64,000 bases of DNA. Origin: CAYRHN01 sp964424115. Lineage in GTDB: Bacteria > Chloroflexota > Anaerolineae > Anaerolineales > Anaerolineaceae. Shown here piece after piece: positions 9,400 to 17,449 of the stretch. The stretch is from the NCBI GenBank assembly GCA_964424115.1, contig CAYRHN010000001.1:248001-312000 (forward strand). Reading direction: 5' to 3'. The notes beneath the pieces were generated by a model, which did not search any database, had not been told where the DNA came from, and saw only the letters and a list, made by a program, of their open reading frames with translations. The translations under genes were made by a program, and so were the position numbers. The stretch's first letter is position 1. The number at the start of each line of letters is the position of its first letter.

Positions 9400-11280
9400 A
9401 TGCCCAAAAAGAGATTCAACTCCGGGCTCCAGGCCTTGTTTGCGGGTTTTGAACATCGGGAAACTTCGCCTGATGTAGAAAACCAACAAGAGAGTGTTTC
9501 CGTATCAACTTCACCCGCGATAGCTGAAAGCGAGGTGCGGACGCCGGAAATAAAGGATGTGAACCCGCCCAAAGAGGTCTCCCCAGTTGTTGCTCCTGAA
9601 ACGAGCAAACCTAAGGAAGTACCAAGCCAACCGATTCTTTATGAACCGGAGGAAGTTGGATTCGTTTTCACGGGGAGCACCCTGGAGCCCTTGCAAGGGA
9701 CAGCATTAAAGAGTGTTGATCTGGAAAATGCGATCTCTGCGCCGCTGGTTGAGACTGGGCAACCCGTTGGGGCTATGGTGATCGAGCCCGATCCAAACCA
9801 CCCCTGGTCAATTGAAGAACAAAATCTGGCTGAAGCAGTTGCACAACAAGTATCCTTGCAAATCCAAACCTTGCGTCTGCTCGATTCTGCTGAACGCGCA
9901 AAGGCTGAGGCGCAGGCTGCAACCCGGCAGTTCGCTCATAAGAGTTGGGATTCCTATATGGATGGGATCCACCAAAGTGAACGAATTGGTTACGCCTACG
10001 ACCAGAAGAGTGTTGAGCCATTCAGCGAGCCCGTACCAGAAGATGGAGATTATCAGGAGACGGTGAGCGTTCTGGATGAGCAGGTGGGTCGAATGATCTT
10101 GAAAACCGACCCGAACCAACGGTTGAGCGAGGAGGACCGGAGATTAGTCTCTGCAGTGGCGCAACAGGTTGGGCAGCAGGTGGAAAACCTTCGCTTGTTG
10201 GCGGATGCTGCGCGCGCCCGCACTGAGGCCGAGGAAGCTACTCGCCGCTTGACGCAGGCCAGCTGGGAAGAATATGCTGGACGTTCCCAGGATGCTGAGT
10301 TCCGTTTTATGTACGATCAAAACCGGGTAGTTCCGCTGGCCGAAGCGCCAGCGGATGTGAGCGTGACACGGCCGCTGGTTGTTCGCGGTGAAACGGTTGG
10401 CGAACTGGCTGTGGCAGGATTGGAGCATGTTCCGCCAGAAAGCGCTCAACTACTCACGGAAATTGCGACACAAGCCAGTCTTCATTTGGAGACCATTCGT
10501 CTGAGCGAAGAATTACGCAGGCGTGCTGCAGAGCTACAGGAACTGGACCGCTTGAAGACCTCGTTCCTGGCAAATATGAGCCATGAATTGCGCACGCCGC
10601 TCAACTCAATCCTGGGCTTTTCAGATGTTATGCTGGAAGGCATCGATGGGCCGCTCTCCGAATTCATGGAAAATGATCTCAAGCTGATCCAGAAGAACGG
10701 ACTGCACTTGCTTCACTTGATCAATGACGTGCTGGATATGGCAAAGATCGAATCCGGACGTATGAACCTGCACCCCGAGCCGCTTAAGTTGTATGATACA
10801 TTTACCGAGGTGATCAATATTACATCGGCGCTGGCAGGCGCGAAGAATCTAGAAGTGTTCATTGAGCCGGATTCTAACCCGGAGATTGAGATCCTGGCCG
10901 ATGTAACGCGCTTACGCCAGGTGATGATCAACTTGGTGAACAACTCGATCAAGTTTACCGACCAGGGTCATATCTCGATCCGGGCTGATGAATTGCCAGA
11001 TGATCAGGTGATGATCTCGGTGAAAGACACGGGTATCGGGATTCCACCCGAACACCTGGAAAGCATTTTCCAGGAGTTCTCCCAGGTGGACACATCTACA
11101 ACCCGAAAAGTTGGCGGCACGGGACTGGGCCTTCCTATCAGCCGTCGTTTGATTGAGCTACACGGTGGTAAAATGTGGGCCGAAAGTAAGAATGTTCCTG
11201 GAGAAGGCTCAGTTTTCAAGGTGGTCCTGCCCAGGCAGGCGGTCATTTCTGAGCATGTTGAGATCATCGCAAAGAAATAA
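9400..11280 (+). CDS. Soluble histidine kinase with degenerate GAF-like repeats
   Basis: 626 residues without a transmembrane helix. A low-complexity N-terminus rich in Ser, Pro and Glu (to about 80) leads into three GAF-like modules, the first lacking its leading Trp region and the others beginning at W183 and W289; they match the modules of the preceding receptor. HisKA follows with the phospho-acceptor H395 (MSHELRTPL), then HATPase_c (about 490-615) with N box (VNNSIKFTD), G1 (DTGIGI) and G2 (GGTGLGL). It is the only kinase in the cluster and the likely shared output of the three kinase-less receptors (inference from gene order and shared repeats). The probable targets are the CheY-like proteins at 644, 11400 and 13606. 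SD-like GAGGAG lies 9 bases before ATG. Confidence 0.92.
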   Translation: MPKKRFNSGLQALFAGFEHRETSPDVENQQESVSVSTSPAIAESEVRTPEIKDVNPPKEVSPVVAPETSKPKEVPSQPILYEPEEVGFVFTGSTLEPLQGTALKSVDLENAISAPLVETGQPVGAMVIEPDPNHPWSIEEQNLAEAVAQQVSLQIQTLRLLDSAERAKAEAQAATRQFAHKSWDSYMDGIHQSERIGYAYDQKSVEPFSEPVPEDGDYQETVSVLDEQVGRMILKTDPNQRLSEEDRRLVSAVAQQVGQQVENLRLLADAARARTEAEEATRRLTQASWEEYAGRSQDAEFRFMYDQNRVVPLAEAPADVSVTRPLVVRGETVGELAVAGLEHVPPESAQLLTEIATQASLHLETIRLSEELRRRAAELQELDRLKTSFLANMSHELRTPLNSILGFSDVMLEGIDGPLSEFMENDLKLIQKNGLHLLHLINDVLDMAKIESGRMNLHPEPLKLYDTFTEVINITSALAGAKNLEVFIEPDSNPEIEILADVTRLRQVMINLVNNSIKFTDQGHISIRADELPDDQVMISVKDTGIGIPPEHLESIFQEFSQVDTSTTRKVGGTGLGLPISRRLIELHGGKMWAESKNVPGEGSVFKVVLPRQAVISEHVEIIAKK

Positions 11281-11298
11281 GTATGGAGATGCTCGTCA

Positions 11299-11388
11299 AT
11301 GTTTCAAAAAAGTCAGCTCATTGCTCCGCGTTTGTTCCTGCTCCTGCAAACACAACGGGACGAGTTGATCGACAATCAAGGTAAATAA
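11299..11388 (+). CDS. Possible 29-residue microprotein between kinase and response regulator
   Basis: A short frame in the 119-base gap starts at an ATG preceded by GGAGATGCTCGTCA and ends at a TAA that overlaps the ribosome binding site TAAGGAG of the next gene. The product would be MFQKSQLIAPRL, a run of four hydrophobic residues, then QTQRDELIDNQGK: an amphipathic, helix-prone peptide. A second ATG at 11289 opens an overlapping frame of similar length (stop at 11387-11389), so neither reading is secure. Coding status is inferred only from the stop/SD arrangement and its helix-like composition. It could equally be non-coding leader sequence or the decayed start of a duplicated regulator gene. 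Confidence 0.25.
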   Translation: MFQKSQLIAPRLFLLLQTQRDELIDNQGK

Positions 11389-11399
11389 GGAGATTTCAC

Positions 11400-11786
11400 A
11401 TGGGGCACAACGTTTTGTACATAGAAGATAATCCAGATAACATGATGCTGGTCCGGCGGGTGCTAGAATCCCGAGGATATACCTTGATCGCAGCGGAGAA
11501 TGGGCTAACCGGGGTACAGATTGCCGAGAGCCAGGATGTAGATCTCATTTTGGTGGATATCAATTTGCCAGATATTGATGGTTATGAGGTGGCTCGCCGC
11601 CTGCGGCAAAGCTCTAAGGGCACGCTGGTGTATACACCTATCATTGCAATCACTGCTAATGCTTTGAAAGGTGATGCCGAGAAAGCGCTTTCAGCCGGAT
11701 GTGATGTTTATATGTCGAAGCCGATCAATATCCGCGAGCTGATTGCCCGGGTAGAGGGATTCATTGATACGGCTGTTCAGTCTTAA
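11400..11786 (+). CDS. Stand-alone CheY/DivK-like response regulator
   Basis: 128 residues forming one receiver domain. The acidic residues are in YIEDNPDN, the phosphorylation site is in LVDINLPDIDG and the conserved Lys is in YMSKPINI. It is strikingly similar to the regulator encoded at 13606, sharing EDNPDNMMLV, DINLPDIDGYEVAR, TANALKGDAEKA and GCDVYMSKPINI, so the two are recent paralogues or are held to the same partner. AAGGAGATTTCAC precedes the ATG. It closes the receptor/kinase cluster: a strong rho-independent terminator follows. It likely accepts phosphate from the kinase encoded just upstream. Without an output domain it must act by protein contact or as a relay. Confidence 0.93.
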   Translation: MGHNVLYIEDNPDNMMLVRRVLESRGYTLIAAENGLTGVQIAESQDVDLILVDINLPDIDGYEVARRLRQSSKGTLVYTPIIAITANALKGDAEKALSAGCDVYMSKPINIRELIARVEGFIDTAVQS

Positions 11787-11810
11787 TCAGGCACGAATGT
11801 TCTGATTCAA

Positions 11811-11834
11811 AATACCCCCTGCGCCGGGGGTATT
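11811..11834 (+). terminator. Rho-independent terminator after the receptor/kinase cluster
   Basis: A perfect 9-base-pair stem (AATACCCCC / GGGGGTATT) with a six-base loop is followed by the T-rich stretch TATTTATTTAG. It lies 24 bases past the stop of the CheY-like gene and separates the cluster from the PLP-enzyme/receiver gene. Confidence 0.9.
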
Positions 11835-11897
11835 TATTTAGAAAGGCTTTAATTGCTTTTGAAGGTCGTTATATAATTAAGTAAAGGAAATTTATTA

Positions 11898-13577
11898 ATG
11901 GCAAAACCATTGCATATTGTGTGTATGGATTGCGGAAATAAACAAGCGTATCATGGTGAAGGCGGACAGGCTGGAGCCTGCCAGAAATGTGGGGCGGAAT
12001 GGCTGGAGCCGGTGTACGATTATGCGGCGTTCAAGCGTGAAGTGTTGCGAGGGTTACCAGGAAGGCCGTCAAACATCTGGCGATACCAGGATGTGTTGCC
12101 GGTTAATGAACCGGTCGAGATGGATTTCACCAATATTGGTGGGACGCCTTTATACCTCTCCCGGCGGTATGCCAACACTTTTGGATACAGCCAGATCTAC
12201 GTCAAAGACGAGCGGTATGGGCCCACTTCTTCATTTAAAGATCGTCAGGCAGCTGTGGCAGTGGCGGGAATGGTACAAGAGGGAATCCGAGAGTGCGTGA
12301 TCGCCTCAACCGGAAATGCAGCTGTAGCTTATGCAGCAGCATGCGCCCGAGCTGGTATCAAGTTGTGGGTGTTTATGACCAGTCTGGTGCCGCAGGATAA
12401 ATTACGGGAAACCGCTCTGTTTGGCGCGGAAGTTATTAAAGTAAGCGGGACGTATGATCAAACGAAGCAAATTGCCCATGAATTTGCCAGCCGCCGCGGA
12501 TTGTTATATGACCGAGGTGCTAAAAGCATTCCTGCCCGCGAGGCAATGAAAACGATTGCCTATGAGATTGTCGAACAACTGGGGTGGCGCGCGCCGGATT
12601 GGTATATCCAGGCCGTCAGCGGTGGATTAGGACCATTGGGAGTTCATCATGGATTTCGTGAACTTTTTGAGATGGGATTGATCGATCGTATCCCTAAGAT
12701 CGCAGTGATCCAGGCCGAGGGCTGCTCGCCGATGGTGCGCGCGTTCAAGGCCGGGAAAGAGACTGCTCAACCTGTGGTGCCGGAAACCAGGATTGCTATT
12801 TTGTCCACTGGCGATCCTGGAAAAATTTACACTTATTTATTTCGGCTGATAAACGGCACAGGCGGGACGATGGAATGCGTTGAAGATGCCGAAGCATTCC
12901 GGTCGATGCTCACAATGGCCAAAGTCGAGGGTACAGCGATGGAACCGGCGGCAGCAGTGGCGTTTGCCGGCCTGGAAAAAATGATCCGTCACGAAAAGAT
13001 CGGGGCAGATGAACTGGTTGTGGTAAATTGCACCGGGCATACTTTCCCGGTTGAGAAGCACATTCTGGGAGATCAATGGAGAGTGGATATCAGTGTTGGC
13101 GAAGAAGCTCCAGCGATCCCGCGAGAAGGATTGATCTCGGCTTTGGGAAGTCTGGATGAAAAAACCAAAACTGTTCTGATCGTAGATGATAATCCGGATG
13201 ACGCGTTATTGGTAAGGCGGTTCCTTGAAGCCAAGAAATCTTACCGGGTTTTTCACGTGAATGACCCAGTAATTGGGCTGGAAGAGGCGCGGCAGCGGTT
13301 ACCGGATCTGATCATTTTGGACCTGACCATGCCGGGCATGGACGGTTTTACATTCCTTGAACAAATCAAACATGAATCACGCACAGCAGGCATACCGGTG
13401 ATCGTGGTCAGCGCCAAGGATATTAACAGCTCAGATCTGGAACGGTTGAATGGAATGATCGAAGGATTATATCAAAAGGGGTCGCTGCCAGTACAATCGT
13501 TTGTCAATCAGGTGGTGCAAACGATCGAGCAAAATAATCCTCCAGCGGCTCCCGATAATTCCACAAAGACAGAGTGA
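11898..13577 (+). CDS. Threonine-synthase-like PLP enzyme fused to a response-regulator receiver domain
   Basis: 559 residues. An N-terminal zinc ribbon has Cys at 9, 12, 28 and 31. A fold-type II PLP domain covers about 75-405, with the Schiff-base Lys at K114 (SSFKDRQ), the substrate/phosphate loop ASTGNAAVA and AVSGGLGPLG. A complete receiver domain occupies about 423-545: acidic pair D430/D431 (VDDNPDD), phospho-acceptor D475 (ILDLTMPGMDG) and Lys K527. Both halves keep their catalytic residues. Threonine synthase converts O-phosphohomoserine to threonine, but a second, receiver-free homologue lies two genes downstream, so this copy may have another substrate or be a phosphorylation-controlled version. 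The fusion sits among CheY-like genes, which argues against an annotation artefact; the frame is continuous and the linker is short. Confidence 0.88.
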   Translation: MAKPLHIVCMDCGNKQAYHGEGGQAGACQKCGAEWLEPVYDYAAFKREVLRGLPGRPSNIWRYQDVLPVNEPVEMDFTNIGGTPLYLSRRYANTFGYSQIYVKDERYGPTSSFKDRQAAVAVAGMVQEGIRECVIASTGNAAVAYAAACARAGIKLWVFMTSLVPQDKLRETALFGAEVIKVSGTYDQTKQIAHEFASRRGLLYDRGAKSIPAREAMKTIAYEIVEQLGWRAPDWYIQAVSGGLGPLGVHHGFRELFEMGLIDRIPKIAVIQAEGCSPMVRAFKAGKETAQPVVPETRIAILSTGDPGKIYTYLFRLINGTGGTMECVEDAEAFRSMLTMAKVEGTAMEPAAAVAFAGLEKMIRHEKIGADELVVVNCTGHTFPVEKHILGDQWRVDISVGEEAPAIPREGLISALGSLDEKTKTVLIVDDNPDDALLVRRFLEAKKSYRVFHVNDPVIGLEEARQRLPDLIILDLTMPGMDGFTFLEQIKHESRTAGIPVIVVSAKDINSSDLERLNGMIEGLYQKGSLPVQSFVNQVVQTIEQNNPPAAPDNSTKTE

Positions 13578-13605
13578 ATTTGAGCCAGGGCTACAAGGAG
13601 AGGCT

Positions 13606-14004
13606 ATGGCAAAAACAATTTTGTGCATAGAAGATAACCCGGATAATATGATGCTTGTTAAACGGGTGATGATGTCCTTGGGGTACCTGTTTGAGGCCGC
13701 TTCAAATGGCATTGGCGGAATTGATCGAGCAATGGATGTGCATCCCGACTTGATCTTGCTGGACATCAATCTTCCAGACATAGATGGGTATGAGGTGGCC
13801 AGGCAGATACGTGCCAGCGAGCAGGAGTGGTTGAAGGTTGTACCTATCATTGCATTGACGGCTAATGCTTTGAAAGGAGACGCCGAAAAGGCTATGGCAG
13901 CAGGCTGTGATGTTTACATGTCCAAGCCAATTAATATCCATGAACTATCGGAGCGGATTGACGAAATGCTGGGAATGCCTCCCCGCCCGGATTCTGATCT
14001 TTAG
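13606..14004 (+). CDS. Stand-alone CheY/DivK-like response regulator
   Basis: 132 residues, a single receiver domain with CIEDNPDN, LLDINLPDIDG and YMSKPINI. It is a close paralogue of the protein encoded at 11400. ATG 13606 follows ACAAGGAGAGGCT; the frame stays open upstream as far as 13501, but that part overlaps the preceding gene and has unrelated composition. It lies 28 bases downstream of the PLP/receiver fusion and 9 bases before the threonine synthase gene, so the three are probably one operon. With the fusion's receiver there are two receivers but no kinase in this operon; the kinase at 9400 is the nearest candidate donor. Confidence 0.92.
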   Translation: MAKTILCIEDNPDNMMLVKRVMMSLGYLFEAASNGIGGIDRAMDVHPDLILLDINLPDIDGYEVARQIRASEQEWLKVVPIIALTANALKGDAEKAMAAGCDVYMSKPINIHELSERIDEMLGMPPRPDSDL

Positions 14005-14013
14005 GATTTCCCA

Positions 14014-15222
14014 ATGGACGAACATTATTCATACCTTTTGCACTTAGAGTGTACCGGCTGCAATGGGCAATACGACCCAAGGCAGATCCAACTATTCTGT
14101 CCCGAGTGTCAATCTCCTTTGATGGCTGTATATGATCTTGAAAAGGCGCGAGGGGAAGTAGACAGGGATTGTATTCGAGCCAGACGACCAGGGATGTGGC
14201 GTTGGCATGAACTGTTGCCGGTGTATATCCCTGAGAATGTCATCACATTGGGCGAGGGCGATACTCCTCTGTTGGAACTGCCACGCCTGGGAGGGGAGTT
14301 AAAGCTTGAGCATTTGTTGTTAAAAGACGAAGGGCATAATCCAACCGGATCCTTTAAAGCACGAGGATTGTCAGCAGCAATTTCCAAAGCCAAGGAATTA
14401 GAGGTAAGGAAGGTGATCATTCCCACCGCTGGAAATGCAGGAGGGGCAATGGCCGCTTATGCCAGCCGGGCGGGGCTGGAAGCGCATGTGTTCATGCCTA
14501 AAGACACACCGCCCGCAAATGTGCAGGAGTGTATCATCACAGGCGCAGGGGTGACCTTGATCGATGGCTTAATAAGCGAAGCGGCTGGGATGGCAGGCGA
14601 AAAAGCACGCAGCGAAGGGTGGTTCGATGTGTCCACCTTTAAAGAACCATATCGGGCTGAAGGCAAGAAGATCATGGGGTATGAGATTGCGGAATCCCTT
14701 GACTGGCAGGTTCCGGATGTGTTGATCTATCCAACCGGAGGGGGAACAGGATTGGTAGGCATTTGGAAGGCCTTTCAGGAGTTGCAAGCACTGGGATGGT
14801 TGGTGGGTGAGATCAAAACCCGTATTGTTGCGGTTCAGGCGGAAGGATGCGCGCCGATCGTCAGGGCATTTGACGCCGGTGCAAGATTTTGCGATTTTTG
14901 GATAGGAGCGCACACATTGGCGGCTGGTTTACGGGTGCCAAAGAGCTTTGCGGATCAAATTATCTTGCGTACTTTGCGCGACAGCGGAGGAACGGCCGTA
15001 GCTGTCAGTGAAAAGGAAATTATTCAAGCTCAGCGGCAGCTGGCGAGCTACGAGGGGGTCTTTGCTGCCCCAGAAGGGGCTGCAACCCTGGCAGGTTTAC
15101 ATAAACTGATAGAAACCGGTTGGGTGCGGCCGGATGAGAAGATTGTTCTGCTAAATACTGGGACCGGGCTTAAATATATTGAGCAAATGGGCTCATATAA
15201 AGGGATTGAAGAAGGGGCTTAA
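14014..15222 (+). CDS. thrC: Threonine synthase
   Basis: 402 residues. It has an N-terminal zinc ribbon (Cys 13, 16, 29, 32) and a fold-type II PLP domain with Lys K115 in PTGSFKARG, the phosphate-binding loop PTAGNAGGA, and YPTGGGTGLVG, all typical of archaeal-type/short threonine synthases that act on O-phosphohomoserine. C-terminal GVFAAPEGAA and LLNTGTGLKY also match. It is a paralogue of the PLP half of the gene at 11898 but more canonical, so it is the better candidate for the housekeeping enzyme. Some members of this family use other substrates (cysteate, diaminopropionate), so specificity is inferred. A convergent gene ends 12 bases beyond its stop and no terminator was seen between them. 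Confidence 0.85.
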   Translation: MDEHYSYLLHLECTGCNGQYDPRQIQLFCPECQSPLMAVYDLEKARGEVDRDCIRARRPGMWRWHELLPVYIPENVITLGEGDTPLLELPRLGGELKLEHLLLKDEGHNPTGSFKARGLSAAISKAKELEVRKVIIPTAGNAGGAMAAYASRAGLEAHVFMPKDTPPANVQECIITGAGVTLIDGLISEAAGMAGEKARSEGWFDVSTFKEPYRAEGKKIMGYEIAESLDWQVPDVLIYPTGGGTGLVGIWKAFQELQALGWLVGEIKTRIVAVQAEGCAPIVRAFDAGARFCDFWIGAHTLAAGLRVPKSFADQIILRTLRDSGGTAVAVSEKEIIQAQRQLASYEGVFAAPEGAATLAGLHKLIETGWVRPDEKIVLLNTGTGLKYIEQMGSYKGIEEGA

Positions 15223-15233
15223 AACCTTTTCGG

Positions 15234-15974
15234 TTATTGTGAAGTCCTCTTCTTAAGAGAAGCTGCGTATAGTTGCTTGATTTCTTCCATTAATTCTGCG
15301 CGGCGACGGGCAATGAAGGCTAAGAGGGCAGTCTTTGCGCGCAATGAAGCAGTGAAAGTTGTTGAAAAACGATCTTCGCTGAGAGATGGTTCTGCAGCGC
15401 CCAGTCTGCTGCGGCTTGAAAGTGAACGCGTCAGAATCTTGCCGTGAAGCTCGATCGGATTGTTGGGCTCATTAGGGAGGGTCATTTGAAGGCGGATCGG
15501 TTCTCCCGAAATAATCTGGAAAGTTTGGCTGCTGTCTAATAAAATTCCTGCCCCGCCCATAGATATATCAACGATCTTGCCAGTGGCTTTCTCTCCGCTT
15601 TCTTCGGATATGATGGTAACGGGAATCTTTTCGCCTGGTTCAACCCGGGCGATCTTCCGATTCCCGAATTTGAATCCCGGATAAGTTAACCGGGTTACTT
15701 CCAATATGCCGGTAACCAGATTGAAAGAAACGATATCGGCTTTCATTGCTTCAAAGAGCTCCCCACCGAGCAGCCAAACCGTTTTGGCTGATTCTAGGCA
15801 CACTGAATTAGGCGGAGAAACCTTGAAAATTACCACGGTGTCTCGGACACCTTCGAATTTTGCAGGACAAGTTACAGGGAAATTCTTATAGTAAGAGAGA
15901 ATATCCAATTCTTGCATGATATCCAAGATCTGGTAAATGGTTGTGCCACTCTGAGAAGGTTGGTTCACGGTCAT
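15234..15974 (-). CDS. PilZ-domain protein, probable cyclic-di-GMP receptor
   Basis: 246 residues. The N-terminal half (about 15-110) resembles the YcgR-like flagellar brake domain that commonly precedes PilZ. The PilZ motif is present: RKIAR supplies RxxxR near residue 112 and VDISMGGAGI supplies the D/N-x-S-x-x-G signature, so c-di-GMP binding is likely. It has no catalytic domain. No flagellar or pilus genes are visible in the window, so the output is unknown. The gene is monocistronic on the minus strand, convergent with thrC and divergent from the AhpD-like gene. No diguanylate cyclase is encoded in this window. Confidence 0.8.
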   Translation of the reverse strand: MTVNQPSQSGTTIYQILDIMQELDILSYYKNFPVTCPAKFEGVRDTVVIFKVSPPNSVCLESAKTVWLLGGELFEAMKADIVSFNLVTGILEVTRLTYPGFKFGNRKIARVEPGEKIPVTIISEESGEKATGKIVDISMGGAGILLDSSQTFQIISGEPIRLQMTLPNEPNNPIELHGKILTRSLSSRSRLGAAEPSLSEDRFSTTFTASLRAKTALLAFIARRRAELMEEIKQLYAASLKKRTSQ

Positions 15975-16128
15975 TCTCCGGAAAAAGGAATCTTATGAGG
16001 AAGTGCCATCTAATTTATTCTACATGAAAGCATCACGAAAGGCAATTGTTTTATGAGCAATGCGGAGATTCTCATCGGAAGATGAGAATTCGCGCACCCA
16101 TGATATACTTCGACAAAAAGAGGTGAGT

Positions 16129-16470
16129 ATGGAAAGTCGATTAAATGAATTCCAGGCTTACAGAAGTCGAATGAATGAGCGGATTGCAGAAATTGATCAT
16201 TTGGGAATCAAGCGTTTTTATAATCTGGATACGGCCGCATATAAAGACGGGGCAATTGATGCAAAGACCAAGGAATTGCTGGGCCTGGTGGCCTCAATGG
16301 TTCTGCGTTGCAATGATTGCATTGATTACCATATTTTGCAGTGCGTGAAGGCGGGCTGGAAAGACGAAGAATTGTATGACGCATTTAATGTGGCATTGGT
16401 GGTTGGCGGAAGCATCGTAATTCCGCACCTTCGTCATGCCGTGGAAACCCTCGATCTTGCCAGAGCGTAA
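16129..16470 (+). CDS. AhpD/carboxymuconolactone-decarboxylase-like protein
   Basis: 113 residues. The redox motif CNDCIDYH (CxxCxxxH) sits in the middle, as in AhpD-type peroxidase reductases and related alkylhydroperoxidase-fold proteins; YDAFNVALVVGGSIVIPHLRHA is the usual C-terminal helix region. It probably acts in thiol-dependent peroxide handling, but many family members are uncharacterised. The start at 16129 follows AGAGGTGAGT; a longer frame from 16060 has an unlike, low-quality N-terminus. The gene nearly abuts the downstream dus gene. The thioredoxin gene at 24173 is a possible reductant (inference only). Confidence 0.8.
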   Translation: MESRLNEFQAYRSRMNERIAEIDHLGIKRFYNLDTAAYKDGAIDAKTKELLGLVASMVLRCNDCIDYHILQCVKAGWKDEELYDAFNVALVVGGSIVIPHLRHAVETLDLARA

Positions 16471-16498
16471 ATTGGGAGCACAACCTGAAGTAAATTTC

Positions 16499-17449
16499 AT
16501 GGTAGGCCCGGTAGCTATCCGGGGAGATTTGATTTTGTCTCCTATGGATGGCTTTTCGATTTCGCCTTTCAGAGCGATGACCAGACGGTTAGGCTCGGCG
16601 GCCAGTTATACCGAATTCATCAACACGATGGATATCATCAACGGGCATCCTTATCAAGAAGAGCGATTGGGGTTTACCGAGGTGGAGAGGCCGGTTTTCT
16701 ACCAGCTTTTAGACAATGAAGTTGACAGAATCGTTGAAGGAGCGCTGCGGCTGCGAGAGCGAAATCCGGATGTGATTGATATAAACCTCGGCTGCTGCGC
16801 CCGATCCGTGGCTGGCAGAGGGGCTGGGGCCGGTTGGCTAAGAGAGCCGAAGAAGTTGGGAAGATTGTTTCAGAAATTGCGCTCAGTATTGGATATTCCT
16901 GTGACGGCAAAGATCCGCCTGGGTTGGGATCATTTGAGCCGGAATTATTTGGAGGTTGCCAAAATCCTCGAGGATAACGGCTGCTATCTGCTGGCGGTGC
17001 ATGGAAGGACCCGTATGCAGTTTTATGAGGGGTTGGCGGATTGGGATGCAATTGCAGAAGTAAAACAAGCTGTTTCCATCCCGGTGATTGGGAATGGTGA
17101 TATTGTCAAAGTAGCCGATATTGACAGAATGAAAGCGCATACGGGTTGCGATGCTGTGATGATCGGTAGAGGGGCTATACAAAACCCATGGATATTCAGC
17201 CGGATGGAGCGGGAAGAAGTTCCCCATGAGACGGTGTTCAACACCATGGTGTCGCAATTGTCCGATATGCTCACTTTCTTTGGTCCCAAGCTGGGGCTCT
17301 TGCGGTTTCGAAAATTTGCTCATGGATATCTGAAGGTTTATTTGCCTGAAAAAGCTACCCGTCAGGAGCTATTAACATGTGAAGATCCCGGAAAATTTGT
17401 AGAATTATTAGCCGGGTTCTTTAAGCAGTTAGAAGATGGAATGGCGTGA
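16499..17449 (+). CDS. tRNA-dihydrouridine synthase
   Basis: 316 residues with the FMN-dependent Dus TIM barrel: LSPMDGFSISPFR at the N-terminus, DINLGC, AKIRLGWD, LAVHGRTR, IGNGDI and IGRGAIQNPW. These enzymes reduce uridines in the tRNA D-loop using NADPH. The family motif GCP reads GCC here: the first Cys is kept and Pro is replaced by Cys. I chose ATG 16499, which places the conserved strand at residues 5-15; ATG 16436 would overlap the upstream gene by 35 bases and add residues with no family match. It is convergent with the NarL-type regulator gene, and the stop codons are directly adjacent. Confidence 0.88.
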   Translation: MVGPVAIRGDLILSPMDGFSISPFRAMTRRLGSAASYTEFINTMDIINGHPYQEERLGFTEVERPVFYQLLDNEVDRIVEGALRLRERNPDVIDINLGCCARSVAGRGAGAGWLREPKKLGRLFQKLRSVLDIPVTAKIRLGWDHLSRNYLEVAKILEDNGCYLLAVHGRTRMQFYEGLADWDAIAEVKQAVSIPVIGNGDIVKVADIDRMKAHTGCDAVMIGRGAIQNPWIFSRMEREEVPHETVFNTMVSQLSDMLTFFGPKLGLLRFRKFAHGYLKVYLPEKATRQELLTCEDPGKFVELLAGFFKQLEDGMA

